A stretch of DNA of 64,000 nucleotides, from assembly GCF_905475395.1 (NCBI RefSeq), contig NC_058341.1:59961501-60025500 (forward strand). Direction: 5' to 3'. The notes under the pieces were generated by a model, which saw nothing but the letters and a program-made list of their open reading frames with translations, did not search any database and was not told the origin of the DNA. Within the stretch, counting starts at the first letter, position 1; the number at the start of each line of letters is the position of its first letter. Below are positions 11,301 to 23,300 of the stretch, one piece after another. The position numbers and the translations under genes are program-made. The stretch comes from Chrysoperla carnea. Lineage: Eukaryota; Arthropoda; Insecta; Neuroptera; Chrysopidae.

Positions 11301-14300
11301 CAACTCAAAAAGATACAATGAAGGTTCGAAAAAAATAAAACAGCGTCATATTAACTTCAGTAAGCCAGTGTCATTCAAGCGTAAAAAAGAAGCAGCAGAT
11401 TCGCTGTAATTATAGACTTACCGGAGCCTATAATTTCCATAGCAAGTTAGATTAAGTTATAGTGGCTGTAACAGACCGGGACACATTTAAAACATAACGG
11501 ACTTCAAATCAAAGAGGTCATCAAAAAAGGTCGGAACTAAGTGAGTCAATCTGCAATAATTACAAATAGAATTCACGATCATCGTTGTTTACTTCCCCTC
11601 ATTTCGGCAGCTATTAAAGCTATGATGCACTAGAAGGCTGATAGCTGTAACGATATTACTTATTCAGGCCCTTAAAAGCAAATATGGGCAAACTTTAATT
11701 AATAAGATTTACTTAGTTGAGTTCAGCTCTAACTAGATTACAGTTGAGAACGGTAGGAGATTTTTTTGGTCTGAATATCACCAACAATTGTACTTGTAGG
11801 GTACGAGTGGATAATAGTAGGGATAAAGCAAGAATACATGCTATTATAAATCATCGTCAGGGTACATACTATTCAAAGAGGGCTTAGGAGCTTACCAATC
11901 TATATGTTAAGAGCTTAAATTGATTCAAACTATAATTTATATATTGAATCGAATAGATTTTGATTAATTTTATAACTAAAAATATGTTTATACATACTTT
12001 AAAGGATCTTCACATTCGGAATCAATACTTTCATTATCTGATAAATCAGCATTTTGTGAATGCCATACATTATTATAAACAGTTGGTTCCACATCTGATT
12101 CGGATTCACTTGCGTATTCCAAAGTTTCATTACATGAAGCATTAACTTTGGCTGCATCAATTTCATCTAATCAAACAGAATTAATACAAACAAAATTAAA
12201 TTATTGAAGCTTGGGATAAAAGAAATGTGACATTGGGCATTGATAAAGAATTATCCTATAGCCTTCAAAGTTTCCAAAAGTTTTTGATTAATTTGTGATA
12301 TCTTATTCTTTTAGCATAAGAAGAAATTTTTGGCAAAAAATCTAAATTTCTTGCTTTTCTTTATAAATCCAAGACTTTAGGTATAGAATTTACATCATAA
12401 TCTCGCTGCGCCACGACTTCTTAAAGGGACGAAAGAAGGTTTTTATTTTCTCAGTAAAAATCAATTTTAATACAAAAAGGAAATCAATATCCTGTGTAAT
12501 GTTGAGTAGATAATGCAAATACTTACAATTTTATTTTTTATTGAGTTGAGATTTGCATTTTTATGTTTAACCACAAAAAAAAATGACATTTTGATATATT
12601 TCAAAATGATACCCACAAAGGCTACTCCTGACTACTAATTAAATCAACATACAATTTGCAAAAGTCTAGCTCAATTTAATAAATCTGCATTTTTGTGAAA
12701 AATATTGCTAAAACATCGTCCCAATGTCTTCAGTGGTTTAGGTAAATAAAAATCTTTAAAAGATTTAGAGGGATATAAATTTATACTTACTGAATGGATC
12801 GTAGCTGCGAGTAATGACTTGTTTTGAATCATCATTGGCATTTTCATCATCTTTTTCAGCTGAACTACCAGAAACAGTTCGCACACGGTGGTTATTACTG
12901 ATATCAGAATTCCCTGATTGCGTACGATGTCGACTACTTGTTGGCTTCACATAATGAATTAAGCTATGTAATATGGTTTCCGACGATTCAGCCGGTTCAA
13001 TTTTTTGTGTCGTTTTGTTTTTTAAAACAGCAGCACGTTTTATATGCTCATTACAATACCTAAAATAGTAAAATATAAAATTTATAGCAGTTTGTTTCTT
13101 GGAAACCATAATTTCGATGTCATCCAAAGGTGAATTTTGATCAACGTCGAATAAAAACAAACGATTTAAATAAAAAATGAACCAGTTTCCAGTTTGATGT
13201 TTTCAAATTTATTCAATTTTTCAGTTTTGTCTATGTTGCAGACGAAACATTCATCCTTGACAAATTTAACAAGAGACACAATTTGCAGAAATTTTTTTAA
13301 GGATTACATATGGCTATCAAATCAACTAATCGAGTTACAAACATTTAAATCAGTGTTTTTCAAAGTGGACAATAACACCCCCTATTGGGCGATAGAGTCC
13401 TAAAGGGGGGGGGGGGCGGTAAAGCCAACTTATATGGGATAAATGTAATAGGAAAAGACTTGTATAAGACGCTTTGGGGGCACTGAACTTGACTCTCTAG
13501 TGGGCGGTAGACGAAATAAGTTTGAGAACCTCTGATTTAAATTTACAAAAAAGTAAATTTATAGACTTTTTTAAATTTTCGAAGTTAAACAGTGTTTTAG
13601 AGACTCTCTTCTGGGAAGTAATCGAGGATATAAAACCGAAAAAATATTCTGATCCAGGAATCAACTCGTCGCCAGTTGATTTTTATGGGAGCCGGTGGAA
13701 AATATTTGAGTGTACTCAACAAAATCATATTCATGCGAACTTGTGATTTTTCGATTTACGCCCATAAAGTGGGACAGAATTACCCTTCTTTCAGACACCA
13801 CATTCTCTTTATTTAACATTTAATAAAAGTAAACACTTTTCGACTATTGACATTTTCTACCTAAACCCACCGTTATTCGCGAAAATAAAGGTTATTTTGT
13901 AGTTCTGTTTATATATCGAAAACAGTGGAAAGATTAAAAAAAAAATATCAAGAGTCAAAAAGTATTTGGAATTGTCCAAAATAAAAAGTATTATAGTTAA
14001 AAAAAAAAGTAATAAAGTAATGTGGTTTACCCGTGAAAGCGCAAATTAGGATCAAACTTTGGTGTTTAGTTGCTGCAAAACTATAAAAGATAAGGAGTTC
14101 AAAATTAGCAGGTAGCTTAAACTAGTAATGTTGTGAGAAATTCTAGAAAATACTTTCTAAAAACATTCAACACTTTCTTTACAGGATATTTTAACAATTT
14201 ACTCATTCTATTGTTTGTTTTCAATTACTTGTTTTTTTCAGACGCTTATGTACTGAAAACGATGAGGTCTGGTGAAAATTGTCAGGAGTCAAAAAATGCT

Positions 14301-15209
14301 TAGAATCATCCAAAATATAATATGCAATGGCTTTAAAATTAAATTTTTGACCGGGACCGCAAAATAATCTGTTCTTCAATAACGAGTTTTTGGCGATAAT
14401 GCCAACTTTTTTATTCAAATATTCATACCTCGAAAACGGTGAGGTTAGATAAAAAATGTCTAGAGTCAAAAAGTGTTTAAAATTGCCCAAAATATAAAAT
14501 CCAATAGTTTTTTTTTTAATGTTAAATAAAAAGAATGTGGTGTCCAAAAATATGGTACTTTTACCCTACTTTATGGGCGTAAATTGAAAAAGCACAAATT
14601 CGCATTAATTTGATTTTGTTGAGTACACTAAGACAAACATTTTCCACCAGCTCCAATAAAAATCAACTTACGAGGAGTTGATACCTCGGTCAAATGCCTT
14701 ATTTCTACAGAGTTTTAGAACTTCTTGGCATTTATAGATTCTAGATTTTCAAATAAATTTATATCATTATCATCTTTATAATTGATCATTATTATGTAAA
14801 TATTTGGTAACAAATTTAAAGTTTTGAGGGGTTTTGTTGGATTGAATAGTATATGACTTTTTCGATTGTAGTGATTCAAGGTAACGAATTTAAAAAAAAA
14901 AATGTAATTAGTAAAAAATTAAAAATACCCTTGTTTATTATCATTTTTAGACGCTGGCATGTAACACTTCTTCCCGGTACTGTTGTAAATATAAGCACAT
15001 TGCTTAAAAGGTGCATTCTCATCCTCCAAAATATGTAAATGGCAATAATTATGATTTTCAACTCGAACATGTCGACATTCATGTGGTTCGTAATTACATA
15101 ATTTTTTAGATTCAATAATCTCACTTCGTAATTGATCACGAAGACGAGCAGCCTCAGCAAGCTTCTCTTGTGCAGTCATTTGTTGGCGAACTGTTGCTTG
15201 ATTATTCAT
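4977..15209 (-). CDS. KANSL2: KAT8 regulatory NSL complex subunit 2 (KANSL2), six coding exons
   Basis: KANSL2 is a nuclear subunit of the NSL complex, which directs the histone acetyltransferase MOF/KAT8 to promoters. The coding sequence joins 15209-14929, 13059-12791, 12166-11998, 11076-10776, 10469-10194 and 5321-4977. All borders are GT/AG and phase-consistent, giving 1641 nt and 546 aa (human about 490). Two Cys/His zinc-binding modules (zf-C3Hc3H type) are seen: residues about 38-98 with the block ILEDENAPFKQC, and about 356-410 with CLKHILNDPTQVLF. A helical middle region at about 240-340 (LYIDQF, LREKRRKYLH) matches the human protein well. An acidic stretch with SIDSECEDPLK precedes it. 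The Ser/Thr/Asn-rich last exon is the least certain. The start is the ATG at 15209. A TTG 15 bases upstream lies in the same frame but is not a plausible start. A T-tract then AG at about 15230 suggests a 5' UTR splice acceptor just before the ATG. Confidence 0.9.
6339..6688. repeat. 350 bp near-perfect hairpin in KANSL2 intron 5
   Basis: Arms of about 160 bases are almost exact reverse complements. The left begins AGAAGCCTGAATGTCTCATT and the right ends with its complement at 6688. Only a handful of mismatches appear, mostly near the loop (around 6455-6490 and 6540-6570). The loop near 6505-6525 is GAAGATGAAGAAGAAGATC. No coding capacity and no clear target-site duplication. The high arm identity suggests either a recent foldback insertion or a maintained hairpin. 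Confidence 0.9.
7685..7856. repeat. Two-copy 86 bp tandem repeat
   Basis: Unit 1 is 7685-7770 and unit 2 is 7771-7856. Both start ATGACAAAATAA and end GTAGATGCTACTT, with about eight substitutions and no gap between them. It lies in KANSL2 intron 5. Confidence 0.85.
7927..8240 (-). pseudogene. hAT transposase remnant (C-terminal dimerisation region)
   Basis: The minus strand from about 8240 reads an interrupted hAT-like sequence. KMIEQNSSSNLLKLLHKNEL and LYTEFPNK are followed, across a frame break near 8120, by LAVINCSAEHSFSCWKRVKN and YLRSTMSEDILSGL. The SAExSFS...KNYLRSTM block is the hallmark of the hAT dimerisation domain, as in ZMYM/Dada-like proteins. There is no upstream catalytic domain in this intron, so this is a fragment. 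It lies sense to KANSL2, in intron 5. Confidence 0.78.
9590..9860. repeat. Dispersed repeat related to 51007-51455
   Basis: TTGGATTCGGAATGATGTCT, then GCAAAAGTTATAAACAATTA and AAGATGAAA, recur in the same order at 51070-51210. Here only one arm of the palindrome seen at the other site is present. It lies in KANSL2 intron 5. Confidence 0.65.
10194..10469 (-). CDS. KANSL2: KANSL2 coding exon 5
   Basis: Acceptor TGTTTTCAG|TTGTCAG. It encodes the second Cys/His module (FVKCLFTEG, CGSRALPHAKHCLKHI, CVYH). Donor ATGAAG|gtatgt, phase 0. The exon starts at 10469, not at the upstream in-frame ATG at 10517, which lies in the intron. Confidence 0.9.
10776..11076 (-). CDS. KANSL2: KANSL2 coding exon 4
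   Basis: Acceptor TATTCTAG|ACATGCTG. It encodes HAEIYTAEEV, then LIRLQDLYIDQF and LREKRRKYLH, a basic helical/coiled-coil region and the most family-like part of the protein. Ends RAK|gtaagt, phase 0. Confidence 0.9.
11448..11530 (+). repeat. Degenerate copy of the GGTTA/GTGGCTGT core repeat
   Basis: GATTAAGTTATAGTGGCTGT, GGGACACATTTA and GGTCATCAAA follow the order of the better copy at 58360-58560 (GTTAGAGTGGCTGTCC, GGGACACACTTAG, GGTCGTCAAA). It sits in KANSL2 intron 3. Confidence 0.5.
11998..12166 (-). CDS. KANSL2: KANSL2 coding exon 3
   Basis: Acceptor TTTGATTAG|ATGAAATTG. It encodes an acidic region ending SIDSECEDPLK, which corresponds to SIDSDQEDPLK of vertebrate KANSL2. Donor TTAAA|gtatgt, phase 2. 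No long open frame marks this exon. It was found by phase and homology. Confidence 0.85.
12791..13059 (-). CDS. KANSL2: KANSL2 coding exon 2
   Basis: Acceptor CTATTTTAG|G, then TATTGTAATGAGCAT (YCNEH) finishes the first zinc module, followed by a Ser-rich linker. Donor TTCA|gtaagt at 12791/12790, phase 1. Confidence 0.88.
13550..14765. mobile_element. Large foldback element in KANSL2 intron 1
   Basis: The left arm (about 13550-13830) and right arm (about 14515-14765) are imperfect reverse complements. Clear paired blocks are TTTACGCCCATAAAGT (13754) with ACTTTATGGGCGTAAA (14567), GACACCACATTCTC with GAATGTGGTGTC, and GAGTGTACTCAACAAAATC with its complement near 14610. The ~690 base loop holds three diverged copies of a unit with GAAAACRGTG...GAGTCAAAAAG...CCAAAATA, near 13918, 14255 and 14432. 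It also holds a segment (14038-14130, GCGCAAATTAGGA...) shared with the loop of the foldback at 57215-58200. No transposase is visible. Confidence 0.65.
14929..15209 (-). CDS. KANSL2: KANSL2 coding exon 1
   Basis: Starts ATGAATAATCAAG and encodes a basic helical lead, then the first Cys/His module. Donor CAAGG|gtattt at 14929/14928 ends in phase 2. The last G's join the next exon to give GYCNEH, matching the conserved FCxEH of the family. Confidence 0.9.
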
Positions 15210-17195
15210 TTTTATTGTTAACAATATTCAATATCCTAAAAAAAAATTTGAAAATTAATGACATTGATGAAAAATATAATAATATTCTAGGATATAGCAC
15301 GTAAACAAATCTACGAACCCTAACTTTCTGTCGCGTAGTAAATATGCTCCTGAATCGAAGTGGAGCATTTTCTCTTATAGGACAAATATATGGCAGAACA
15401 GATATTTTTGAGATAGAGGAAGGTGTATAAATCTGGGGAAAAGTGGATCCTAACTGTCTGGAAGCAACGGTAAATCAAAGCATCCATTTTTTTAAAAATC
15501 AAGTGGATCCTAACTGAATAAACTCAAGTGCGATTTTCTTGTTACAACATTCACTGTTATGGAAAAATAGTGGCAGCCACAATTTAGACTAGCAGTATGA
15601 TGGTAATTTGAAATCAAATAACGTCTTGCCAAATAACTTCCATATCGCACAAACCTTATACAATGCTGCCAGACATTTCCCTCCTCCCTCCCCTCACTCA
15701 AAACCGCCCCAAAAGGGGTAAAAATAGTAAAAGTGGTTCGTTTGTTAGTGAGGAGGAGGAGGTGGGAAATGTTTGCTATTATTGTGTAGCGTTTCTCGGT
15801 CATTATAGAAGTTATTTGACAAGCGTCAGAAATTTTTTTCAGTTCTTATTTACTTTTAACTAATATTTTTTGGGAATTCTTCCATGCTTGATTTCAAATT
15901 ACCGTCATACTGCTAGTTTGAGGTGTCTGCCACTATTTTTTCATAAAGTACATGTTGTAACAAGAAAATCGAACTTGAATTTACCCGGTTAAGATCCACT
16001 TTTTTCCAAAGTACTTCAACTTCAGCCGAAACTACCAAAAAAATTTGTCAGCCATTATTTTTCCCGGTTTATAAAAAATGTATGTCCCATAAGAGAAAAT
16101 GCTTCATATCGACTCAGTAGCTTATATTTACTACGTGGCAAAAAGTTAGGGTTCATGGATTTTTTTTACGTGCCATATCCTAGAATAAAAGATGATTGTA
16201 TAGAAATAGGGTTTCAGTTCAATTCCCAAATTAAATCTATGTTTAAAAATAGAGGTTTCGGTTTTAATAACCTAGAGGAAGACTTTTTTGGGCTATCCTA
16301 CAAATAATTTCGAATTTTTACAATTTTTAAATATATACAAAAATTTAAGGTGCTTTTTAATTTCTAATTGATTATAAAGAATGATTTTTGGTTAATTTAA
16401 CCAAAATTTGTCTTAGTTTGGAAAATTTAAAGCAAGAAATCAAAAATTTGTATTTAAGAAAACATAAACAAACAAAAAGAGTTTGTTAATTTTCCCGCCA
16501 GGTTAACAAGAAACGGATATTAATCAAGTTTAAAAAATTACTACAATAATAAATAAAATAAATAGCTTAAATAAATTAAAATTAAGGGAATAAAAGTATT
16601 TTAAAATAAAAATAATAATTTATAATAGATAATTAATAATTATAAAATAAAAGTGAATAAGATTTAAATATGAAATTGTTTAGTGTGGTGAGTCCGCCAT
16701 CGTGTAAAAAGCAAGTATCGAAAGTCGAGACAAATTCTGTAAATATTTATTACTAATAAACAAACACAGTATATTCGTAAAAAATATAAAAAATATGTAA
16801 TAAACTAATTAATGTATAAGTAAAGAAAATTAGAAATAAAAAAAAATTGCCGTAAGTACCTTAAAATTGTGTTAATTCTCGAGTACATCTTCACTAGATT
16901 AACTCAACATTTAAAATGGCGTCTTGTACTTGAAGCAAGGAAAAACAAATATTAAATTTATAAATAATAAAAAAAAAAGTTAACAGAATCCTAATAAAAA
17001 TTGTGTTATTCATTGACATCCAACAAATAATTTTAGTTTGAGTTGACAAAAATATTGTGTGAAATATTTGCTTTTTTTTATAAATGAATATTTATGTTAG
17101 AAAAAATAACCAATGTTGAACTGTGATTTTCATATTTATTACGCTTTGTGTATTTTCACTTCAATTTTCCCTGTGTTTGGTGTTGTTAATGTTAA
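15210..17195. promoter_or_regulatory. Divergent intergenic interval between KANSL2 and cyclin T start codons
   Basis: The two start codons point away from each other with 1986 bases between them. This interval must hold both promoters and the 5' UTRs. The KANSL2 side has a T-tract and AG at about 15230-15240 on the minus strand, which suggests a spliced 5' UTR. The KANSL2 side is occupied by the palindromic element at 15281-16192. The CycT side (16200-17195) is very AT-rich with no TATA box or motif I can defend. Confidence 0.5.
15281..16192. mobile_element. ~910 bp near-complete palindromic element in the KANSL2/CycT promoter
   Basis: The left end TTCTAGGATATAGCACGTAA pairs with TTACGTGCCATATCCTAGAA at the right end (about 16172-16191). 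Pairing resumes inward repeatedly: CCCTAACTTT with AAAGTTAGGG, CATTTTCTCTTAT with ATAAGAGAAAATG, TTCTTGTTACAACAT with ATGTTGTAACAAGAA, and TTGAAATCAAATA with its counterpart near 15890. The symmetry reaches the centre at about 15710 (CGCCCCAAAAGGGG), where CCTCCTCCCTCCCCTCACT faces AGTGAGGAGGAGGAGG. Short insertions occur in both arms, including a duplicated AAGTGGATCCTAACTG (15443, 15500). No coding sequence. Confidence 0.8.
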
Positions 17196-17341
17196 ATGGC
17201 TGCCGAAGAAAAATGGTATTTTGCCAAAAAGCAATTAGAAAATTCACCAAGTCGAAAATGTGACATTGACAGTGATAAGGAATTATCATACAGACAACAG
17301 GCTGCAAATTTCATTCAAGATGTAGGCCAACGATTACAAGT
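17196..17341 (+). CDS. CycT: Cyclin T coding exon 1
   Basis: The ATG at 17196 opens [20 protein letters not shown], the standard cyclin T N-terminus. The donor is CAAGT|gtatcc at 17341/17342. The final GT joins the A of exon 2 to make the Val of RLQVSQL. The open frame past 17341 is intron. Confidence 0.93.
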
Positions 17342-20300
17342 GTATCCTTTTCATAAAATTTTATGTGTTTATATAGATATTTATTCAGTTTTTCAATCGA
17401 AAAATTTAGGAAAATTCAGGTCATTCAACTTAAAACAATAAATAAGTTTGATCAAAATAAGTGACCTCATGTCTATCCGCCATATTTGCCCGGTATTTCC
17501 ATATATATAAATCATATGACAAATATTAATTTTTTTAATTTATATAATCAATTTATTTACGAAATTTTATTTTTAAGTACATTTCTCATTTAAACAAAAA
17601 GTTAAAATCCATGTGCTTGATAATTTCTTTAAAAATTTTCTCAAAATACGAAGTACGCATTTAATTTGCAACACATGATGTAATTTTTACAACATGTCTG
17701 ATTTCAAAAAAAAAAAATTCCTTACATTTTACGTAAATCTTTTATGTTGTGTTAAAAATAATCTGTTGATAAATATAATTTTTTTTTATTAATGGTTCAA
17801 TATAAGAGTTGACCTACTTTTTATAGGCCACACATTTAGCCTTAACCTCATACAACAAATTATATTTATTTTTACAAAATTTTGAATAAAGAACAATTAT
17901 TTGTTTTTGCAATTTTTATTTTTATCAAATTGTTAATTAAATGAATACCTATTATTAAAAATTTATTTAAGAAAATGGTTATTATTATTAATCAATAGCT
18001 TAACTTTGCCCATATAAAATTATTTTTTCGTATTTTATTGTTCATTTCACTTTTCTTGAGTTTTGAGATGTTATTAATCTATAAAATTTATGTTATAAAT
18101 TATTTTCTTTGCCTTTTGACTGTTTTAATAAACAACCTTGAAATAGTATAATATTTATTAACTAGGAAATGATATACAGGGTCAAATCATGCTCCTTCAG
18201 TAATTATTTTTATACTATAATCATTAAGAATTTCATGAATTTTTGTCTCCCCTCTCATTTTTCGTTAAAAGTCCTAAAATAATTTTGAATCTACGATGAT
18301 TTGCCTGTTTTTAAATTTATTTGAAATAATCAAGAGTTAGACTGATATTTTATTCTTAAAATAATTTTATTGGACCAAGAGCCCGTGCTAAAAAGATCAA
18401 ATTTATGTTAATCTACCGCAAAGTCGTGACCATCTGAGGATTAAAAGCTGATTGAACATAAATACAACAAGTGAAAACAAACAATTGACTGAGTTAATTG
18501 TTGAAATACCATGTATAGACAGTGTTGATTACTCTGTCACATTACACATACATACATGTCACACATACATAACTGATAAAGCCATAACCTACATACTATA
18601 CAATTTGCGCTCTCACGGATAATCAGTGATGTTTACGAAAAAATGTTTCAAACAAAAGTTGTTTATTGTTTTATAAGAAACATTTTTTACATGTAAACTT
18701 TTGTTCTATCTCTAACGGTTTACAAGATGGGTCCTACGGACCCAAGATCCAATTGACCTATGTAGCTCATTTACGAACTTGACCTCACTTTTTACGTCCT
18801 CAGTACGCTATAAAAATTTCATCTTGATATCTATTTTCGTTTTTGAGTAATCGTGATGACAGACGGACAGACGACAGACATACAGACAGACAACCGGAAA
18901 TGGACTAATTAGGTGATTTTATAAACACCTATACCAATATTTTTTTTCGTAGCATCAATATTTTTAAGCGTTACAAACTTGGGACTAAACTTAATATACT
19001 ATGTATATTTCATATATACATGGTATAAAAAGTAAAAGCGTGCTAATAATCAGTAAATGTGTTATTTTTTGGTTTCTAGACAAAGAGCTTTGAATCGATG
19101 GTAAAATTTGTGGTAAGATCTGAGGAAATGATGTGTTTCTAACGATCCGTTACATGATTTAATTCAGGTTACTAAATTTTCAATCAGCCGCAAATAAGAT
19201 CGGAACTCCAACTCATTTTTCAAGTTAACTACCGGTTTATATATATATAATACAAGTTAATTTTTTAACCCTTGCCGATTGTTAACAATGTCGAAAATTC
19301 GTAATTACCAAATTTATTTATTTGAACTAGATGGGATTTAAACGGCGTGTTGGTCATGTATTCTTTTCCTTTTACATTTTGGGGTTATTTCAAGGTGCTT
19401 TCAGTTGGCCTATGTGAGCTCTTGGTCTATAAGTTATTTCTTTTCGAAAAATTTCTTTTGATTCATTAGATATTACTCTTAAGGTAAAATTAGTGTCCTA
19501 ATTCTGTATGAACACTATTTTATATTTTCTGTTAATGCTCTAAATGTCTAAATAAAATGGCAATGAATGGCAAACTGTAAAAAGTTATTTGTTTTACAAA
19601 TAAATTTTTAACTATGCTTTAATTCGTTATGAACGTTATTTTAAACATTTTTCTGTTGCTTGTGGCTGTATGGTTAGCAGACTGTAAAAAATTGATTATT
19701 TTTTCCGCCACTAGCTGACAAATTGTGAATAAACCACAAGAAAATTTGCCGTCATCACAACTTCATGACTATAAAATAACGAAGTCCCGAAGGAATTTCG
19801 AAAAATACGATTAAACGATACGAGTGATTAGAATCGAAATATTTTTAATATAATTTTATATTAAAAATATTCAGCTAAATGATAAAACATGATTTGATAT
19901 GTCAAGATATGAAACTAGAATGATACTTCTGAACTATTTACCTCACGTCCTAAACAACATATCACATTATTCATTTGTTTGTTTTCCAAAACCAATGTAA
20001 TCGTTCAGAAAATATTTTTTAAGTACAGGATGATTCAAAAATATTGAATGCAATTATTTTGGTATTGTATTTTTATCAATTTTTATAAACTGCTAGCCCA
20101 TAATGAAACAAGGGTTTAATCGTCACTCGAGTGAAAAAAAGTCATTGACAACAAAAACAATAGATAAAAAACAAATCGCTCATTTTAATAAGGAAACTCA
20201 TCTGGTTATCAGATTGGTGAAGATCGACCTTATACCGTCTTTTAGACTATTTACTCTATGATACAGAATTATTCTACGAACTGTAAAAATTTATGATTAA

Positions 20301-23300
20301 GCAACATCGTTTTCAGCCAAAAATGATATTTTCATTCTGTCTCACAGATTTAAAATAGGTTAGTAGTATCACAGCTTCGCGGCTTCTACTTAAACCTCGA
20401 TCTTATTTAAGGATGAATTCTTGTTGACTTCGAGTTGAGACATATTTATTGAAATAAATATCACGATACTCGAAATAAAATTATATTTTGATCTTATTTG
20501 TAAACCCTTCTTTTTGAAGTGTTTTACAAATTGTTTTTATTTTTAATATCATCGTATTCAGTGCGATTATTAAATAAGAAATCGGCAATGAGTCAACTTC
20601 TTCAAACACTGACACCTTCTTCAAATATAGCCCTGAAAAATGAATTATAAAAAAAATGAATTTTCCTTAATATTGTTAACAGATCACAATTATGCATAAA
20701 CACGGCAATCGTATATATGCATCGTTTTTATGTATTTCACTCATTCACACAATTCCATCGTTATTCGATGGCATCAGCTGCTTTATTTTTAGCAGCAAAA
20801 GTTGAAGAACAACCACGTAAATTAGAACATGTGATCAAAGTAGCACATTTATGTTTACATAAGGAGGCTGAAAGTACAACACCAGCAACGCCTGATGTTA
20901 AATCTGAACAATATGCACAAGCAGCACATGAATTGGTCTTCAATGAGAATGTCTTGTTACAAACACTTGGATTCGATGTTGCCATTGATCATCCACATAC
21001 GCATGTGGTCCGATGCTGTCACTTAGTTAAAGGTATTCTTTAATTCGATTTCTTTATCAATTACTCCTCAATTTACTGGTACTGGTTCTGTGCACATTTT
21101 TGCGTAAGATAAATTTTACTTCGGAAATATTAAAAACGATATCTAAGACAAATTTTTGAACGGGTGCCAAGTCGTCAAATGAGGCAAAAATTCTTTTTTC
21201 GGTTTTCTATTTTACTGACGAAATGGTACCCATTTCTAATAGTCTAGCCTACCTACATTTTTCCGGCCAAAACCGGGATGCAAGGAATCAATGCATGTAA
21301 AAATTGGAAATGTTCCGTGGAATTCAATGCTCTATTTTTTTATAAACTGACATCAGGGGATCACATTAAAAATGGCGGTCAAATTTGGTAGAAAACGGTT
21401 TATTTATTTTTTTTAAATTGGCTTTCTATCAAAAAAATTTCGTATAAAATCTATGTAACTATTTATTTCGAATTCATCTAGAAAAAAAAAAGTTGAAAAT
21501 TTCATCTTTTTAAAACGTCCGCAATTTTTTGCAAAAACATTTTTTAACGAAACTTGGTGAAAATTTAGCCACTAATAAGAACAGCGTTTTGCAAATTTGA
21601 AAAATAATAATTATTTACAAAAGCTTTTTTTTTCGTAAAAATGGATTTTTACAAAAACTTTAATATTTTTCAAATTAACAAAAACGGTCTTCTTTGGCTT
21701 ATTAGCGGCTAAATGTTCATCAAGTTTAAAAATTTTGTTTTTTATAGACATACGGGAGTTTAAAAAAATGGAATTTTTAACGGAAGCCTACAAAAATTTT
21801 CCGATTTTTTTCATGTATTGGTTTCCTGTATTTCGGTTACAAAAAATTAACATTGCGCCTAAAATAGGCAGATTAGACCATAACTACTTTTACATTATTT
21901 CGGTTAGAAAAAATTAACATTGCGCTCAAAATAGACAAACTTGACTATAACTAGTTGAACAATATTTAAAATATGATTTTTTTCTGATCGAATTTAAAGC
22001 ATTCAAAGTTATTATACATGGTGTCCAAATAACTAGAACATATGAAAATGTCGAGGAAACTCGGAATACTGAAAAATTCAGGAAAATGACGAGGAATTTA
22101 ATTCTTTTCCTGAGAAAAATTAAAAAATAATTTTTAAAAAAATGTACCAATACACTATAAAATATCAAAGACAACGGGGCGAGGTGGGGTTGTGTTATAA
22201 ATTGTACTGAAATGCACCTCCGAATTTATAAAATCGAGATAAATTTCGTGAGCTGAAATTCGTCATATAGAGATGTTTACTAAGCAGCTCGATATTTTAA
22301 AATCGGGGGCTCATATTAGCATTTGTAAGGGATTTCAACGGGAAATGAGCATACAACATATCATTAGTTGTCGTTTCGATTACGTCATAGCCGGATAACC
22401 TTCTAAATGTTAACTTGATTATCGAGTGAAAAATACTACTTGGGGTTCATCTTATACATTTCCTAAAAAAAATTATCCATACACGTAATTTCTAACAGAA
22501 CCATTAGCCAGATTTTGGATTTAATCTTATGGGATCATGGATATAATGTCTATCTTTTCACCAACATTTTCATTATGGTTATTGGAATTAGTTTAATTAA
22601 CTATCTTAGGGGTAAATTTTAGACATTAATTTTTCTACACGTTCTATCGGAGTTTGAAATATTTTACTTCTGTTGCACAAAACCATGTTTCATTTATTTA
22701 GACAGCAATTAAATAAATATCCTAATCATTTTTGTTTCGAGTAAAATAATTTAGATATTAGGAAAATCTATTTTAATTAATAGTATACAATCATATTTCA
22801 TCTAGTTTTATCCGATTTTTAACGCAAAACATAGTATCAATTAAACGAAGGCAATGAAAAGAATTTCATTTTATCTTTTAAAAAAGTCGTTAAGATCGTT
22901 ATTAAAAATAGGTCACTTTGAAAAAAAAATAGGTCACTCGTCCAAAAAACCCAATAAAGCAATTGTTCCATCAACTGTATGGCATGTAGCGTCGTTCTGA
23001 TGAACATAAACGTCATCCATGTCGATACCATTAATTTCAGGCCAAAAAAGTCAGTCAACATCGTTTGGTAAAAGCAATCCATTCACTGAAACGGTTGCAC
23101 CAGCATCATTTTCGAAAAAATATTGCCAAATGACACCGCCACTCCAAAAATCGTACCAAACGCTCTTTTGTTGTGAGTGGAGAGGTTGTTGGGCTATTTC
23201 TCTTGAGTTTTCGCCCCATATGCGACAATTTTGCTTATTCACGTACCCGGGCAGATGAAAATGAGCCTCATCAATGTGGGAAAAAATGTGATGGAAAATT

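Noticed and set aside
15210-15224. Upstream TTG start for KANSL2
   Set aside because: TTG is not a plausible animal start, and an ATG in the same frame follows five codons later.
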